Shown here in pieces: positions 8,079-16,298 of a DNA stretch of 22,938 bases. Every line of letters starts with the position of its first letter. Within the stretch, counting starts at the first letter, position 1. The notes under the pieces are model-generated. The model had not been told where the DNA came from. It did no database searches and saw only the letters and a program-made list of their open reading frames with translations. This DNA comes from CALKZN01 sp964633815 (GTDB lineage: Bacteria > Pseudomonadota > Gammaproteobacteria > Arenicellales > Arenicellaceae). The stretch lies in NCBI GenBank assembly GCA_964633815.1, contig CAZWHW010000028.1:1-22938 (forward strand). The letters run 5' to 3'. Both the position numbers and the translations under genes were made by a program.

Positions 8079-9512
8079 CTAATTCTTTCTCTTGACAGTG
8101 TTATCTCCTCTTTCGTAAGGATTTTCACTAGTTTTGAAACTCAGACGCACGCGAGTCCCCGCTAAATTGAAAGCTTCTTCAAACGTATTTGATAGGTAAC
8201 GCAAATACGTTTGCGGCAATTTATCCAGCATATTGCCATGAATTACGACATGTGGAGGATTTGCCCCACCCTGATGTGCAAATTTCAGTTTGATGCTGCG
8301 AATGCCAACCATTGGTGGCGTACGTTTGGTCGTTGCCGCTTTTAAAATGCGATTCAATACACCTGTGCCCATATCAACCATGGCACTTTCATGCACTTTA
8401 TCTAATAGTTTAGGCAGCTCTTTAAAACCTTTGTTATTTTTAGCTGAAATGTACAAAGTTGGCACATTCTTAATATGCCGTAAGCGTTTGTCGAGCGATA
8501 CCTTGGCCATTTCGCGATCATATTCGCTCATATTGTCCCATTTATTGACCAATAAGATCATAGAACGACCGCTATTTAGCACTAAACTAATCAAACGACT
8601 ATCTTGTTCGACTACACCATCTCTAGCATCTAGCATCACTAACACAACTTGAGACCGCTCAATTGCTTTAACACTTTTCATAACAGAAAAGCGTTCAATA
8701 CGATCATCGATTCGAGATTTTTTGCGCATGCCAGCTGTATCAACAAGCGTATATTTTTTGTTGCCTAATTTAACAGGAACATCAATACTGTCTCGAGTTG
8801 TACCTGGCATATCATAGACAACCACTCTTTCCTCACCTGCTAGACTGTTTACAAGTGTTGATTTGCCAACATTTGGTCTGCCAATGATAGAAATACGTGG
8901 ATTTGAATTATCTAACTCTTTAGAGAGATATTTTAATTGTCGATCTTTAAGTTCAGTTAGAAGCGTATCCATCAAACGTGTTACGCCATCACCATTTTTA
9001 CTTGATATAGCGTTTGGTTCACCTAAACCTAATTGATAAAAATCTGCGTTGACAATATTTTTATCCAAACCCTCGACCTTATTAACAGCCAAATAAACGG
9101 GTAAATTTTTATTTGACCTTAATTGACGAGCAATTTTATCATCTACAGGTGTTGGACCATCACGACCATCAACTAAATAGATAACAGCTTCACATTCTTC
9201 CAGCGCTGCATCTACTTGTAATTTCATGAGGTCGTGTAAATCACTTTCATCAGATTCGATACCGCCTGTATCGACAATCCAATATGGAGCATTGCCAATA
9301 CGTCCAATCCCCACCATTCTATCTCGAGTAATGCCTGGTCTGTCATCAACGATAGCATCGCGACTTCGTGTTAAGCGATTATATAATGTGGATTTGCCGA
9401 CATTAGGTCGGCCAACAATTGCAATAAATGGTCTTGGTTCAGCTACAGAAGTATCATGTTGTTCCTCAAGATCAAACTCCTGAGAAAAATCAGTGCTATT
9501 AGAGTTTGTCAT
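8079..9512 (-). CDS. der: ribosome-assembly GTPase Der (EngA)
   Basis: Tandem-domain GTPase needed for 50S ribosomal subunit maturation. From the ATG at 9510-9512 it has 477 residues (E. coli 490). The first G domain has GRPNVGKST (34-42) and DTGG (81-84) with NKVE later. The second repeats GRPNVGKST, DTAG and NKWD, and a C-terminal KH-like domain follows with GNMLDKLP and the YLRYLSNTF region. An N-terminal extension of about 27 mostly polar and acidic residues precedes the first beta strand; family members usually start within a few residues of it, but no internal Met is available. It is the last gene of the bamB-der pair. Reading through the N run would wrongly fuse it to BamB. Confidence 0.97.
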   Translation of the reverse strand: MTNSNSTDFSQEFDLEEQHDTSVAEPRPFIAIVGRPNVGKSTLYNRLTRSRDAIVDDRPGITRDRMVGIGRIGNAPYWIVDTGGIESDESDLHDLMKLQVDAALEECEAVIYLVDGRDGPTPVDDKIARQLRSNKNLPVYLAVNKVEGLDKNIVNADFYQLGLGEPNAISSKNGDGVTRLMDTLLTELKDRQLKYLSKELDNSNPRISIIGRPNVGKSTLVNSLAGEERVVVYDMPGTTRDSIDVPVKLGNKKYTLVDTAGMRKKSRIDDRIERFSVMKSVKAIERSQVVLVMLDARDGVVEQDSRLISLVLNSGRSMILLVNKWDNMSEYDREMAKVSLDKRLRHIKNVPTLYISAKNNKGFKELPKLLDKVHESAMVDMGTGVLNRILKAATTKRTPPMVGIRSIKLKFAHQGGANPPHVVIHGNMLDKLPQTYLRYLSNTFEEAFNLAGTRVRLSFKTSENPYERGDNTVKRKN

Positions 9513-9534
9513 GAAATTATCTATTTTTTCTCTA

Positions 9535-9552
9535 CTGATTTTTTCTCTTTCT
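9535..9552. repeat. 18-base direct repeat, copy left of the assembly gap
   Basis: CTGATTTTTTCTCTTTCT ends exactly where the N run begins and recurs exactly where it ends. This is the pattern left when two contigs overlap but were joined by a fixed-size gap. Confidence 0.95.
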
Positions 9553-9652
9553 NNNNNNNNNNNNNNNNNNNNNNNNNNNNNNNNNNNNNNNNNNNNNNNN
9601 NNNNNNNNNNNNNNNNNNNNNNNNNNNNNNNNNNNNNNNNNNNNNNNNNNNN
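9553..9652. other. assembly gap of 100 N
   Basis: Exactly 100 undetermined bases, the usual placeholder for a gap of unknown size. It falls at the 3' end of bamB. Overlapping the identical 18-base flanks gives BamB ending S-V-E-K-K followed by TAG (9521-9523), then 8 bases, then the der ATG. The true gap may therefore be zero. A longer Lys/Glu repeat cannot be excluded. Confidence 0.95.
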
Positions 9653-9670
9653 CTGATTTTTTCTCTTTCT
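9653..9670. repeat. 18-base direct repeat, copy right of the assembly gap
   Basis: Identical to 9535-9552. It lies within the Lys-rich 3' end of bamB, where simple purine-rich sequence (on the minus strand) would hinder assembly. Confidence 0.95.
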
Positions 9671-10877
9671 TTTTCTTTTTCTCTTCTGGTTTTTTCTCTA
9701 CTACTTTCTCTATTGAATAGTTATAGACAGTGCCTTTATCAGATAAAGCATAAAATATATCATTTCCAGTTTCTGGATCTGTTGAAATAAGAGGAGAGCC
9801 GATAACGCGTTTGCCTGGAAAATTAAAATTACCAGCCAAATTTCCTGTATTTTTGTTATAAAAATACATATCGCCAGCATTACCAAAGACTAAAATATAT
9901 TGTCCTATGACGCTAGGAGCTGAAGCACCCCGGCCAAATAAACTACTGTTTCTCCAGATAATATTACCTGTTCTTTTATCCAATGCGATAATAGTGGAAT
10001 CTTCGGATGTTGCATAAATAGCAAGGCTGTCTTTAGCCATTTGTAGAGGTGAAGATATCTTCCTGCTCCAATTTACAGTCCTATCCCTGCCAGAAATTGA
10101 AACAATTTCACCTTGAAAGCTATTTAAAAATATTGTGGCATCACTTACTAGTGGCTGTCCAGCGATATCACGCATACGCTCTAATTCATTCACGCCACTG
10201 GGCAATGAAATTGGTAAATCCCATATTGCTCGACCTACTTTAGCGTCTAACGCTAATAATTGACCATTAGATAAGCCAATGAGAGCGATAGTGCCTGACA
10301 CAACTGGAGCAACATCAAGCCTTAAGGATAAATTTGGCAACTCACGTTGAATGCCCCATATTTGTTCACCTGTTTCAGTATCAAGTCCTATGATTCGACC
10401 ATCTTGAGAGCGAACTATTGTAATAGTTTCAGCTTCAACTGGTGCAATTAATACTTCACTTTTAAGCTGAGATTGCCATTTCTTCGCGCCGGATTTTTTA
10501 TTAAATGCCAACACCTGTCCATTAGCACTAGCTAGATAAACATTTTCAAAACCTACATTAATTCCAGCAGATAATTTAGTTTTAGCATCTTTGGACCAAA
10601 TTTTCTTGCCTGTTATTTTATCAATTGCAGCAAAATCACCTGAAGCTGTTGCTCCATAAATTGCTATATCATCTTGGCTTAACTGAAAGCCTCGAATGTC
10701 TTTTTTGTAAGAACCTTTAATGCTGCGTGACCAGATTCTTTCTAATTTAATAGTTTTTTCGGTGTTTTGTAATCTGGGTTTTGGGTTTGGCAGAAATGCA
10801 GTTGATGACTGATTTCCCGCACAAGCGGTTAAAAAAGCAATCATGCAAATAGCGAGAATTTTGTTTGATAACTTCAT
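9653..10877 (-). CDS. bamB: outer-membrane assembly lipoprotein BamB, 3' end interrupted by gap
   Basis: Lipoprotein of the BAM complex that helps BamA insert beta-barrel proteins into the outer membrane. The N-terminus has lipobox FLTAC with Cys19. Residues of about 45-390 form repeated beta-propeller (PQQ-like) blades, each with a pattern such as DKITGKKIW, NKKSGAKKW, DTETGEQIW, DAKVGRAIW or DKRTGNIIW. Family members usually end near 380-395. Here a strongly basic tail of Lys and Glu (about 391-408) runs into the N gap. If the 18-base flanks overlap, the protein is 412 residues. Its place between yfgM and der matches other gammaproteobacteria. No convincing Shine-Dalgarno sequence precedes the ATG. 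Confidence 0.95.
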
Positions 10878-10912
10878 AAGCTTTTTGTCGGTCAGTTTTT
10901 GAGGAAAATAAT

Positions 10913-11560
10913 TTAGCCTTTCGGTTTAGATAAAGAATTCATTCTATTAATCTTTAGCTGCAAAAAAGTAGTATAACCTCGGTCAACCGTGTGATTATGT
11001 AAAGCTTCAGTATACTTTGCTAATGCAGATGCATAATCTTTTTGTGCTGCGGCAATATCGCCCTTAAGCTCAAGATAATTTGACTCAAAACCTTGTGGCG
11101 CAGTTTGATTAAGAATTTCATTTGCTGCTGAGAAGTTTTCCTGACTAATATGAATTTCAGCTTGTCTTAATTTGGAAAGTTGCTTCACTAGTTCTTCTTT
11201 ACTATTTTTAGCAGCCCATTTTAATTCAGCTAGAGCTTCAGGAATTTTATCTTGCGCAACGAGATTTTTTGCATGTAAAAGCGCAACTTTAGCCGCATAT
11301 GGAGTCGAATCATAATCTGATTTGAACTCGTCTATTCTTTCACTTGCTTCTTTTTCTGGAGCATTTGATGAAATAATATTTTGATAATCTGCAGAAGCCG
11401 CTAAGGATGACCCTAGTTTAGAATCCGTGTAGTTTGTATACGCATAAACCAAGCCAACACCTATAACTAATCCCATAAAGATTGAAGGTATGTTTTTTTT
11501 AAGCCACTGCTTGGTTTGTTCGGCTTGCTCTTCAGGAGTTAAGACAATTTCGTCAACCAT
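10913..11560 (-). CDS. yfgM: YfgM-family tetratricopeptide membrane protein
   Basis: A 215-residue protein (E. coli YfgM 206) with a short cytoplasmic N-terminus, one transmembrane helix at about 25-43 and a periplasmic TPR-like helical domain to the end. In E. coli YfgM associates with PpiD and the Sec translocon and is linked to periplasmic chaperone traffic and the Rcs response; this is family knowledge. The motif TPEEQAEQTKQWLKKN before the membrane helix is typical. It sits between hisS and bamB as in E. coli, with 35 bases to bamB and 95 to hisS. No clear promoter was found in the 95-base gap. Confidence 0.93.
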   Translation of the reverse strand: MVDEIVLTPEEQAEQTKQWLKKNIPSIFMGLVIGVGLVYAYTNYTDSKLGSSLAASADYQNIISSNAPEKEASERIDEFKSDYDSTPYAAKVALLHAKNLVAQDKIPEALAELKWAAKNSKEELVKQLSKLRQAEIHISQENFSAANEILNQTAPQGFESNYLELKGDIAAAQKDYASALAKYTEALHNHTVDRGYTTFLQLKINRMNSLSKPKG

Positions 11561-11655
11561 AATAAATCACTAAATACGAGTTGTGGAGATGTTAATTACT
11601 ATAAATCAAAGAATAAAACTCTCTACATTTATAAGTTTCAGAATAGTATCCTAGG

Positions 11656-12921
11656 CTAGACTTTTAATAAAGTATCCAATGACGTTAAAAGCTCTGATTG
11701 AGCAATAGACTGTTGTTCATTTCGGGATAATAAGGGTTTTATGATGATTTGTTCGTTGTTTATTTCATCTTCACCTAGAATTAAGGCCACAGTAGCACCA
11801 GATTTATCCGCACGCTTAATTTGATTCTTTAAAGAACCTTCACCGCAATGCAATTGCACAATTTTTCCTACTTGCCTTAAATTTTGAGCAATTTTTAACG
11901 CAGTTAGCCTTGAAGTTTGCCCTACTGAAATGAAATAAATATCTGGAACATTTTGAGACAACTGTTTATTTTGGTCTTTGATCAATTCAATCAATCTTTC
12001 GACTCCCATGGCAAAACCAACCGCAGGTGTTGCTTTTCCACCGAGTTGCTCAACCAAACCATCATATCGTCCACCTGCACAGACAGTTGCCTGAGCTCCA
12101 AGATTTGGATAAACCCATTCAAACACGGTTTTATTATAATAATCTAAACCTCGAACTAACCTAGGATTAATAACAAAATTGATTTCTTGAGCAACCAAAT
12201 AAGCTTGTAAATTTTCAAATTCTTGAACAGATTCATCATCTAAATAATCAGACAAGTTTGGCGCATCCAATAGAAGTTTTTGTGTCTCTGGGACTTTCGA
12301 ATCCAAAATTCTAAGTGGGTTCGACTCCAAGCGTCGTTTGCTGTCGTTATCTAGTTGATCGCGCAATGGTTCAAGAAAAGCTACTAATGCCTCTTTATAA
12401 TGCTGACGAGCTTGTGTTGAACCTAGTGAATTAATTTGTAATTCTATACCTGTCAGACCCAATGCTTGCCATATGGCGTTGCTCATTGCTATTAATTCAG
12501 CATCAATATCTGGGGTTGCCCAACCATAGCTCTCTGCACCTATTTGATAGAATTGACGATAACGACCTTTTTGCGGACGTTCATGACGAAACATTGGTCC
12601 GGAATACCATAAACGTTGTTGTTGATTATAAAAAAGTCCATGTTCTATTCCTGCGCGAACACAACAAGCTGTTCCTTCAGGTCGAAGCGTTAAACTATCA
12701 CCATTACGATCAGTAAAGGTGTACATTTCTTTTGAAACAATATCAGTGTCAGCACCAATAGATCGAGCAAAAAGTTCGGTTTTTTCTACAATAGGCGTTT
12801 CTATTTTTTGAAAATAAAAACTAGTAAAAACTTGTTGGCAGACATTTTCAATGGATGCTTTAATTTTGGCATCTTCTGCCAGAACATCATTCATGCCACG
12901 AATGGCTTTAATTAATTTCAT
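11656..12921 (-). CDS. hisS: histidyl-tRNA synthetase
   Basis: Class II aminoacyl-tRNA synthetase charging tRNA-His; cytoplasmic homodimer. It has 421 residues (E. coli 424). Motifs seen are RPEGTACCVRAG (80-91), motif 2 GPMFRHERPQKGRYRQF (108-124), histidine-specific RGLDYYNKTVFEW (257-269), GGRYDGL (283-289) and motif 3 GFAMGVERL (302-310). A C-terminal anticodon-binding domain follows. The early MNDVLAE has Ala where many homologues have Pro, a minor change. Directly upstream is rodZ; ispG, often found between them, is absent here. No clear Shine-Dalgarno sequence precedes the ATG. Confidence 0.98.
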   Translation of the reverse strand: MKLIKAIRGMNDVLAEDAKIKASIENVCQQVFTSFYFQKIETPIVEKTELFARSIGADTDIVSKEMYTFTDRNGDSLTLRPEGTACCVRAGIEHGLFYNQQQRLWYSGPMFRHERPQKGRYRQFYQIGAESYGWATPDIDAELIAMSNAIWQALGLTGIELQINSLGSTQARQHYKEALVAFLEPLRDQLDNDSKRRLESNPLRILDSKVPETQKLLLDAPNLSDYLDDESVQEFENLQAYLVAQEINFVINPRLVRGLDYYNKTVFEWVYPNLGAQATVCAGGRYDGLVEQLGGKATPAVGFAMGVERLIELIKDQNKQLSQNVPDIYFISVGQTSRLTALKIAQNLRQVGKIVQLHCGEGSLKNQIKRADKSGATVALILGEDEINNEQIIIKPLLSRNEQQSIAQSELLTSLDTLLKV

Positions 12922-12942
12922 AAAACTTTAGCGCAAAATAGC

Positions 12943-13785
12943 TTATTCGTTAAGCGTAAATTTAGCGTACCCATCAGTGATATAAGGATTCAAGTCGATC
13001 AATCTCCCTTCATAACGCAAGAATACTCCTTTAGCATTATCGATGAAAATATTTAGTGGAAGAGCTGCCTTTACTTGAAATTTCTCTCCACGTGGGAAGC
13101 TTTGGTAAACAATTCGTTCATTTGAACTATTTTCAACATCTACCCAAGAAACTGCATCAAACTCTAGTTCTAACAATTGTATTTTACCTTCTTCTACAAC
13201 TTCATTAGTTTGAGTAGGAGTTTCTGTTTGTTGAGTATTACTATTTTCTACAACGTTTTCTTGAATGTTTTCGTTAGCTTGTTCATTTGAAGAAGTTACA
13301 TTTTTTTGACTTTGATCTGCGCTGGTTGGATTTGAATTTTGTAGGTAATACCAAATTCCTGAACCAACAATAACAGCAAACAACAACGGCAATAAAAAGC
13401 GACTTGAAGATTTTGTTTGAGTGTTTCCACCAGCACTACCGACACTGGATATAATCGAATTAGAAATAGACAAATTTGGATCATCGGTAACTAATTTCTT
13501 CAAAACAAGAAAACTATCTAAACCTAATACACGGCAATACGAAACTATATATCCTCTTATGTAAGCTATTTCAGGTAAGTTCTCATAATTATCACTTTCA
13601 AGAGCCTCAACCACATGACTTGATAAGTTTAATTGATTGCAAATTTGTTCAATTTCAATCTTCTGGTCAATTCGTGCTTTTTTAAGAATTTGGCCAATAG
13701 ATTGAGTTTTTTGTTTGAAAACAGGCTTAGTTTCTTCTTGCTTATTTTCCTCGGGCTTTTGATTTTCAGTTTGACTATCGTTCAT
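12943..13785 (-). CDS. rodZ: cytoskeletal protein RodZ
   Basis: Bitopic inner-membrane protein that links MreB filaments to the cell-wall elongation machinery. It has 280 residues (E. coli 337). After an acidic, Gln-rich lead (1-25) comes a Xre-like helix-turn-helix domain (about 28-95: IGQILKKARIDQ, YIRGYIVSYCRVLGLD). A transmembrane helix spans about 130-148, then an Asn/Gln/Thr/Glu-rich linker (150-200), then the DUF4115 periplasmic beta domain (about 203-280, with FDAVSWVDVEN and PLNIFIDNAKGV). Its ATG overlaps the pilW/pilF stop by one base (TAATG), so the two are probably translationally coupled. Confidence 0.95.
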   Translation of the reverse strand: MNDSQTENQKPEENKQEETKPVFKQKTQSIGQILKKARIDQKIEIEQICNQLNLSSHVVEALESDNYENLPEIAYIRGYIVSYCRVLGLDSFLVLKKLVTDDPNLSISNSIISSVGSAGGNTQTKSSSRFLLPLLFAVIVGSGIWYYLQNSNPTSADQSQKNVTSSNEQANENIQENVVENSNTQQTETPTQTNEVVEEGKIQLLELEFDAVSWVDVENSSNERIVYQSFPRGEKFQVKAALPLNIFIDNAKGVFLRYEGRLIDLNPYITDGYAKFTLNE

Positions 13786-14549
13786 TATTTTTTATATTTA
13801 CTTCTGACTTGCTTTGCTTCATTTGAACCTGGAAATTTCTCCAATAAAATTTTGCGATGAATAACTGCTTCTCTTTCAGAACCAGCAACTTTTTCAATTT
13901 GATAAGCTAAATACAATGACGCCGCCGTATCGGGCTGAACTGAAGCGTAACGCTGATAAAAAGCACGTGCTTTGAGATTTTCTTGGCGAGTAAAATATAA
14001 TTCTGCTAAACGAAATAAGGCAATAGAAAGGTTTTTATTCTGATCATAAGCAGTCAGAAAGTAACGTTCGGCTAAATTTTTGTTTTCTTTAAAAATACAC
14101 TCTCCAGCTCGCAACTGACTGAGTGAACGCTCTTGAAAAAGAGGATTTGAAATTGCTAAGTCAAACATCTTGATACCTTCAGTACGCTGATCATGACCGC
14201 ACAAATAAAACCCAAAATCATGAGCAGCTCGGGAATTATTTGGATTGCTTTTCACTGCAATTCGAAAATGCTTTTCAGCTTGTTTTTTTTCACCAAGTCT
14301 TAATTTCAATATAGCTTTGGTGTAATTTAATACTGAATTTCGTGGTTCCTTTTGTAATGCTTTTTTTAGAATATCTTCAGCGGTCTCTAGTTGATTCAAT
14401 CTCATATATGAAACTGCTCTTTCAGCTGAATTCGCCGACAATATTTTTGGATCAAAAGTTGGCTTACTATCTTTAACATCCCCTTCCGTTATGCAAGCAC
14501 TAACGACAATAGAAGCAATGACTAAGATAATTAATTTTAGCGTTTTCAA
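13785..14549 (-). CDS. pilW: type IV pilus biogenesis/stability lipoprotein PilW/PilF
   Basis: A 254-residue TPR lipoprotein needed in related bacteria for assembly or localisation of the PilQ secretin and for pilus stability. The N-terminus has a signal peptide and lipobox VVSAC with Cys19. About six TPR-like helix pairs follow (for example AVSYMRLNQLETAEDILKKA, then PNNSRAAHDFGFYLC). The start is TTG at 14547-14549, chosen because AGGAG lies 9 bases upstream (14559-14563) and the signal peptide begins there. In this position, between rlmN and rodZ, E. coli has the homologue yfgC/pilF-type gene. It suggests that the organism makes type IV pili, although no other pilus gene is in the window. 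Confidence 0.93.
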   Translation of the reverse strand: MKTLKLIILVIASIVVSACITEGDVKDSKPTFDPKILSANSAERAVSYMRLNQLETAEDILKKALQKEPRNSVLNYTKAILKLRLGEKKQAEKHFRIAVKSNPNNSRAAHDFGFYLCGHDQRTEGIKMFDLAISNPLFQERSLSQLRAGECIFKENKNLAERYFLTAYDQNKNLSIALFRLAELYFTRQENLKARAFYQRYASVQPDTAASLYLAYQIEKVAGSEREAVIHRKILLEKFPGSNEAKQVRSKYKK

Positions 14550-14558
14550 AAAATGTCT

Positions 14559-14563
14559 CTCCT
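14559..14563 (-). promoter_or_regulatory. strong ribosome binding site fixing a TTG start of pilW
   Basis: AGGAG on the minus strand lies 9 bases before TTG AAA ACG, which begins the lipoprotein signal peptide. No in-frame ATG in that region would keep the signal peptide, so this site decides the start. Confidence 0.75.
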
Positions 14564-14584
14564 AATACGAATTTTCTAATTATT

Positions 14585-15691
14585 TTATTTGTTTTGAAGC
14601 GTTTTATTTTTTATTGAACGTTTAGTCCTATCAACAAAATCACCTGCTAATTGACCACATGCAGCTTCAATATCATCACCGCGAGTTTTTCTAACAGTTG
14701 TTATAATCCCTGCAGATTTTAATTTCTCTTTAAAGCGATTAATACGATTATTTGAAGCTCGCTTATATGCTATCCCATCAAAGGGGTTAAATGGTATTAA
14801 ATTAAGTTTACATGGAAAACCTTTTAGTAAGCCAATCAATTGCTCAGCATGTATGTCTAGATCATTTATTTCTTCTAACATAACATACTCAAATGTAACT
14901 TTTGCTCGTTGGCTGTCAGCAACATAATCACGACAAGCAGCTAATAAAGTTTCTATATTGTATTTTTTATTTAGAGGTACTAATTCATTGCGTAACTCAT
15001 CGTTTGGTGCATGTAATGACACAGCCAACGTCACAGGACATTTTTCTTTTAATTCAATAATAGCAGGAACTACGCCTGCTGTGGATACCGTGATACGACG
15101 TTTTGATAAACCAAAGCAAAAATCATCCTGCATGATGTTCATAGCCGTAATCACATTATTGAAATTCAATAAAGGCTCACCCATGCCCATCATCACCACA
15201 TTGGTTACAATACGCTTTTCCGTTTGGTATTGTTTAGCAAGCAAGTGTTTCGCTAACCAAAGTTGCCCTACAATTTCAGCGACACTAAGATTTCTATTAT
15301 AGCCTTGCTTACCTGTAGCACAAAAAGAACAATTTAAACTGCAGCCAACTTGCGATGAAATACATAAAGTTCCTCTAGACTCTTCTGGGATAAATACCAT
15401 TTCTATCGCATTTCCCATATGCACGTCTAACAACCATTTCCTTGTACCATCAGTTGATAGTTGATCGGAAATAATCTTAGGAATAGAGATTTCACAAATA
15501 TCAGCAAGTCTTGTTCTCAGGTTCTTGCCAATATTTGTCATTTCATTAAAGTCACGAACACCCCATTGATGAATCCATTGCATGACTTGTTGCGCTCTGA
15601 AGGGTTTTTCGTCCAGCGAGACAAAATATTCTGTCATCGCTGAACGATCCAAACCAATCAAATTGGTTAGAGATTGTGTTGTATTACTCAT
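14585..15691 (-). CDS. rlmN: dual-specificity 23S rRNA/tRNA adenine-C2 methyltransferase RlmN
   Basis: Radical SAM enzyme that methylates C2 of A2503 in 23S rRNA and A37 in some tRNAs. From the ATG at 15689-15691 it has 368 residues (E. coli 384). The N-terminal accessory domain contains EKPFRAQQVMQW (28-39). The radical SAM motif CSLNCSFC gives C117, C121 and C124, followed by GYNRNL, VVMMGMGEPLLN and LAVSLHAPNDELR. The methyl-carrying cysteine is C345 in AACGQLAGD. The open frame extends to a TTG at 15718, but the ATG fits homologues better and neither has a clear Shine-Dalgarno sequence. It lies between ndk and pilW as usual. Confidence 0.97.
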   Translation of the reverse strand: MSNTTQSLTNLIGLDRSAMTEYFVSLDEKPFRAQQVMQWIHQWGVRDFNEMTNIGKNLRTRLADICEISIPKIISDQLSTDGTRKWLLDVHMGNAIEMVFIPEESRGTLCISSQVGCSLNCSFCATGKQGYNRNLSVAEIVGQLWLAKHLLAKQYQTEKRIVTNVVMMGMGEPLLNFNNVITAMNIMQDDFCFGLSKRRITVSTAGVVPAIIELKEKCPVTLAVSLHAPNDELRNELVPLNKKYNIETLLAACRDYVADSQRAKVTFEYVMLEEINDLDIHAEQLIGLLKGFPCKLNLIPFNPFDGIAYKRASNNRINRFKEKLKSAGIITTVRKTRGDDIEAACGQLAGDFVDRTKRSIKNKTLQNK

Positions 15692-15737
15692 TTTAATTTG
15701 AGCAAAAAACGATAACAATCAATAAACACACAAGCTA

Positions 15738-16169
15738 TTAGCGCGTGCGAGGGCAAACTTGATCTTCGCCAAAGAAAAAAGCAATCTCTTGAGCGGCAGT
15801 TTCAGGCGCGTCAGAACCATGCACTGCATTTTCATCAATACTTGCAGCAAAATCTGCACGAATTGTGCCGGCATCCGCTTCCGCTGGGTTAGTTGCACCC
15901 ATCACTTCTCGATTTTTTGCAATTGCACTTTCTCCTTCAAGTGCCTGAACCAATACAGGACCAGAAGTCATAAACTCAACTAAGTCATTGAAAAAAGGAC
16001 GTTCTTTATGAACAGCATAAAATTCACCAGCTTGTTCAGCACTTAAGTGCATCATGCGAGCCGCAACAATTTGTAAACCTGCTTTTTCAAAGCGAGTATA
16101 GATTTCACCAATCACATTTTTTGCAACAGCGTCAGGTTTGATAATAGATAAAGTACGTTCAACAGCCAT
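15738..16169 (-). CDS. ndk: nucleoside diphosphate kinase
   Basis: Transfers the gamma phosphate of ATP to other nucleoside diphosphates by a phosphohistidine intermediate. It has 143 residues, the standard length. Lys11 in SIIKPDAV and the active-site His117 in ENAVHGSD are present, with GATNPAEADAGTIR just before. The ATG has a GAGGA site 6 bases upstream (16176-16180). Ndk precedes rlmN in many gammaproteobacteria, where it commonly follows the isc-fdx cluster; here it follows mtaB. Confidence 0.98.
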   Translation of the reverse strand: MAVERTLSIIKPDAVAKNVIGEIYTRFEKAGLQIVAARMMHLSAEQAGEFYAVHKERPFFNDLVEFMTSGPVLVQALEGESAIAKNREVMGATNPAEADAGTIRADFAASIDENAVHGSDAPETAAQEIAFFFGEDQVCPRTR

Positions 16170-16298
16170 GGATATTCCTCAATTAGGATAATTAAAGTTT
16201 GGTTTTAGACAAAGTCGTTTTTGCGAAAATCCGCAAGGTCGGTATTCTACCTCAAGGTCTCACCTGCTAAAAGCGACATTCTATCTATTTACTTAGAT

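Noticed and set aside
8290..8652. Plus-strand open frame of 120 codons inside der
   Set aside because: It is antisense to conserved GTPase motifs and reads as a shadow.
8079..10877. A single 932-residue BamB-Der fusion protein
   Set aside because: It exists only because 100 N happen to keep two frames open. Both parts are complete known families, and the flanks overlap to give a stop codon between them.
15692..15718. Longer RlmN starting at TTG 15718
   Set aside because: It adds nine residues without homology support; the ATG at 15691 fits the family.
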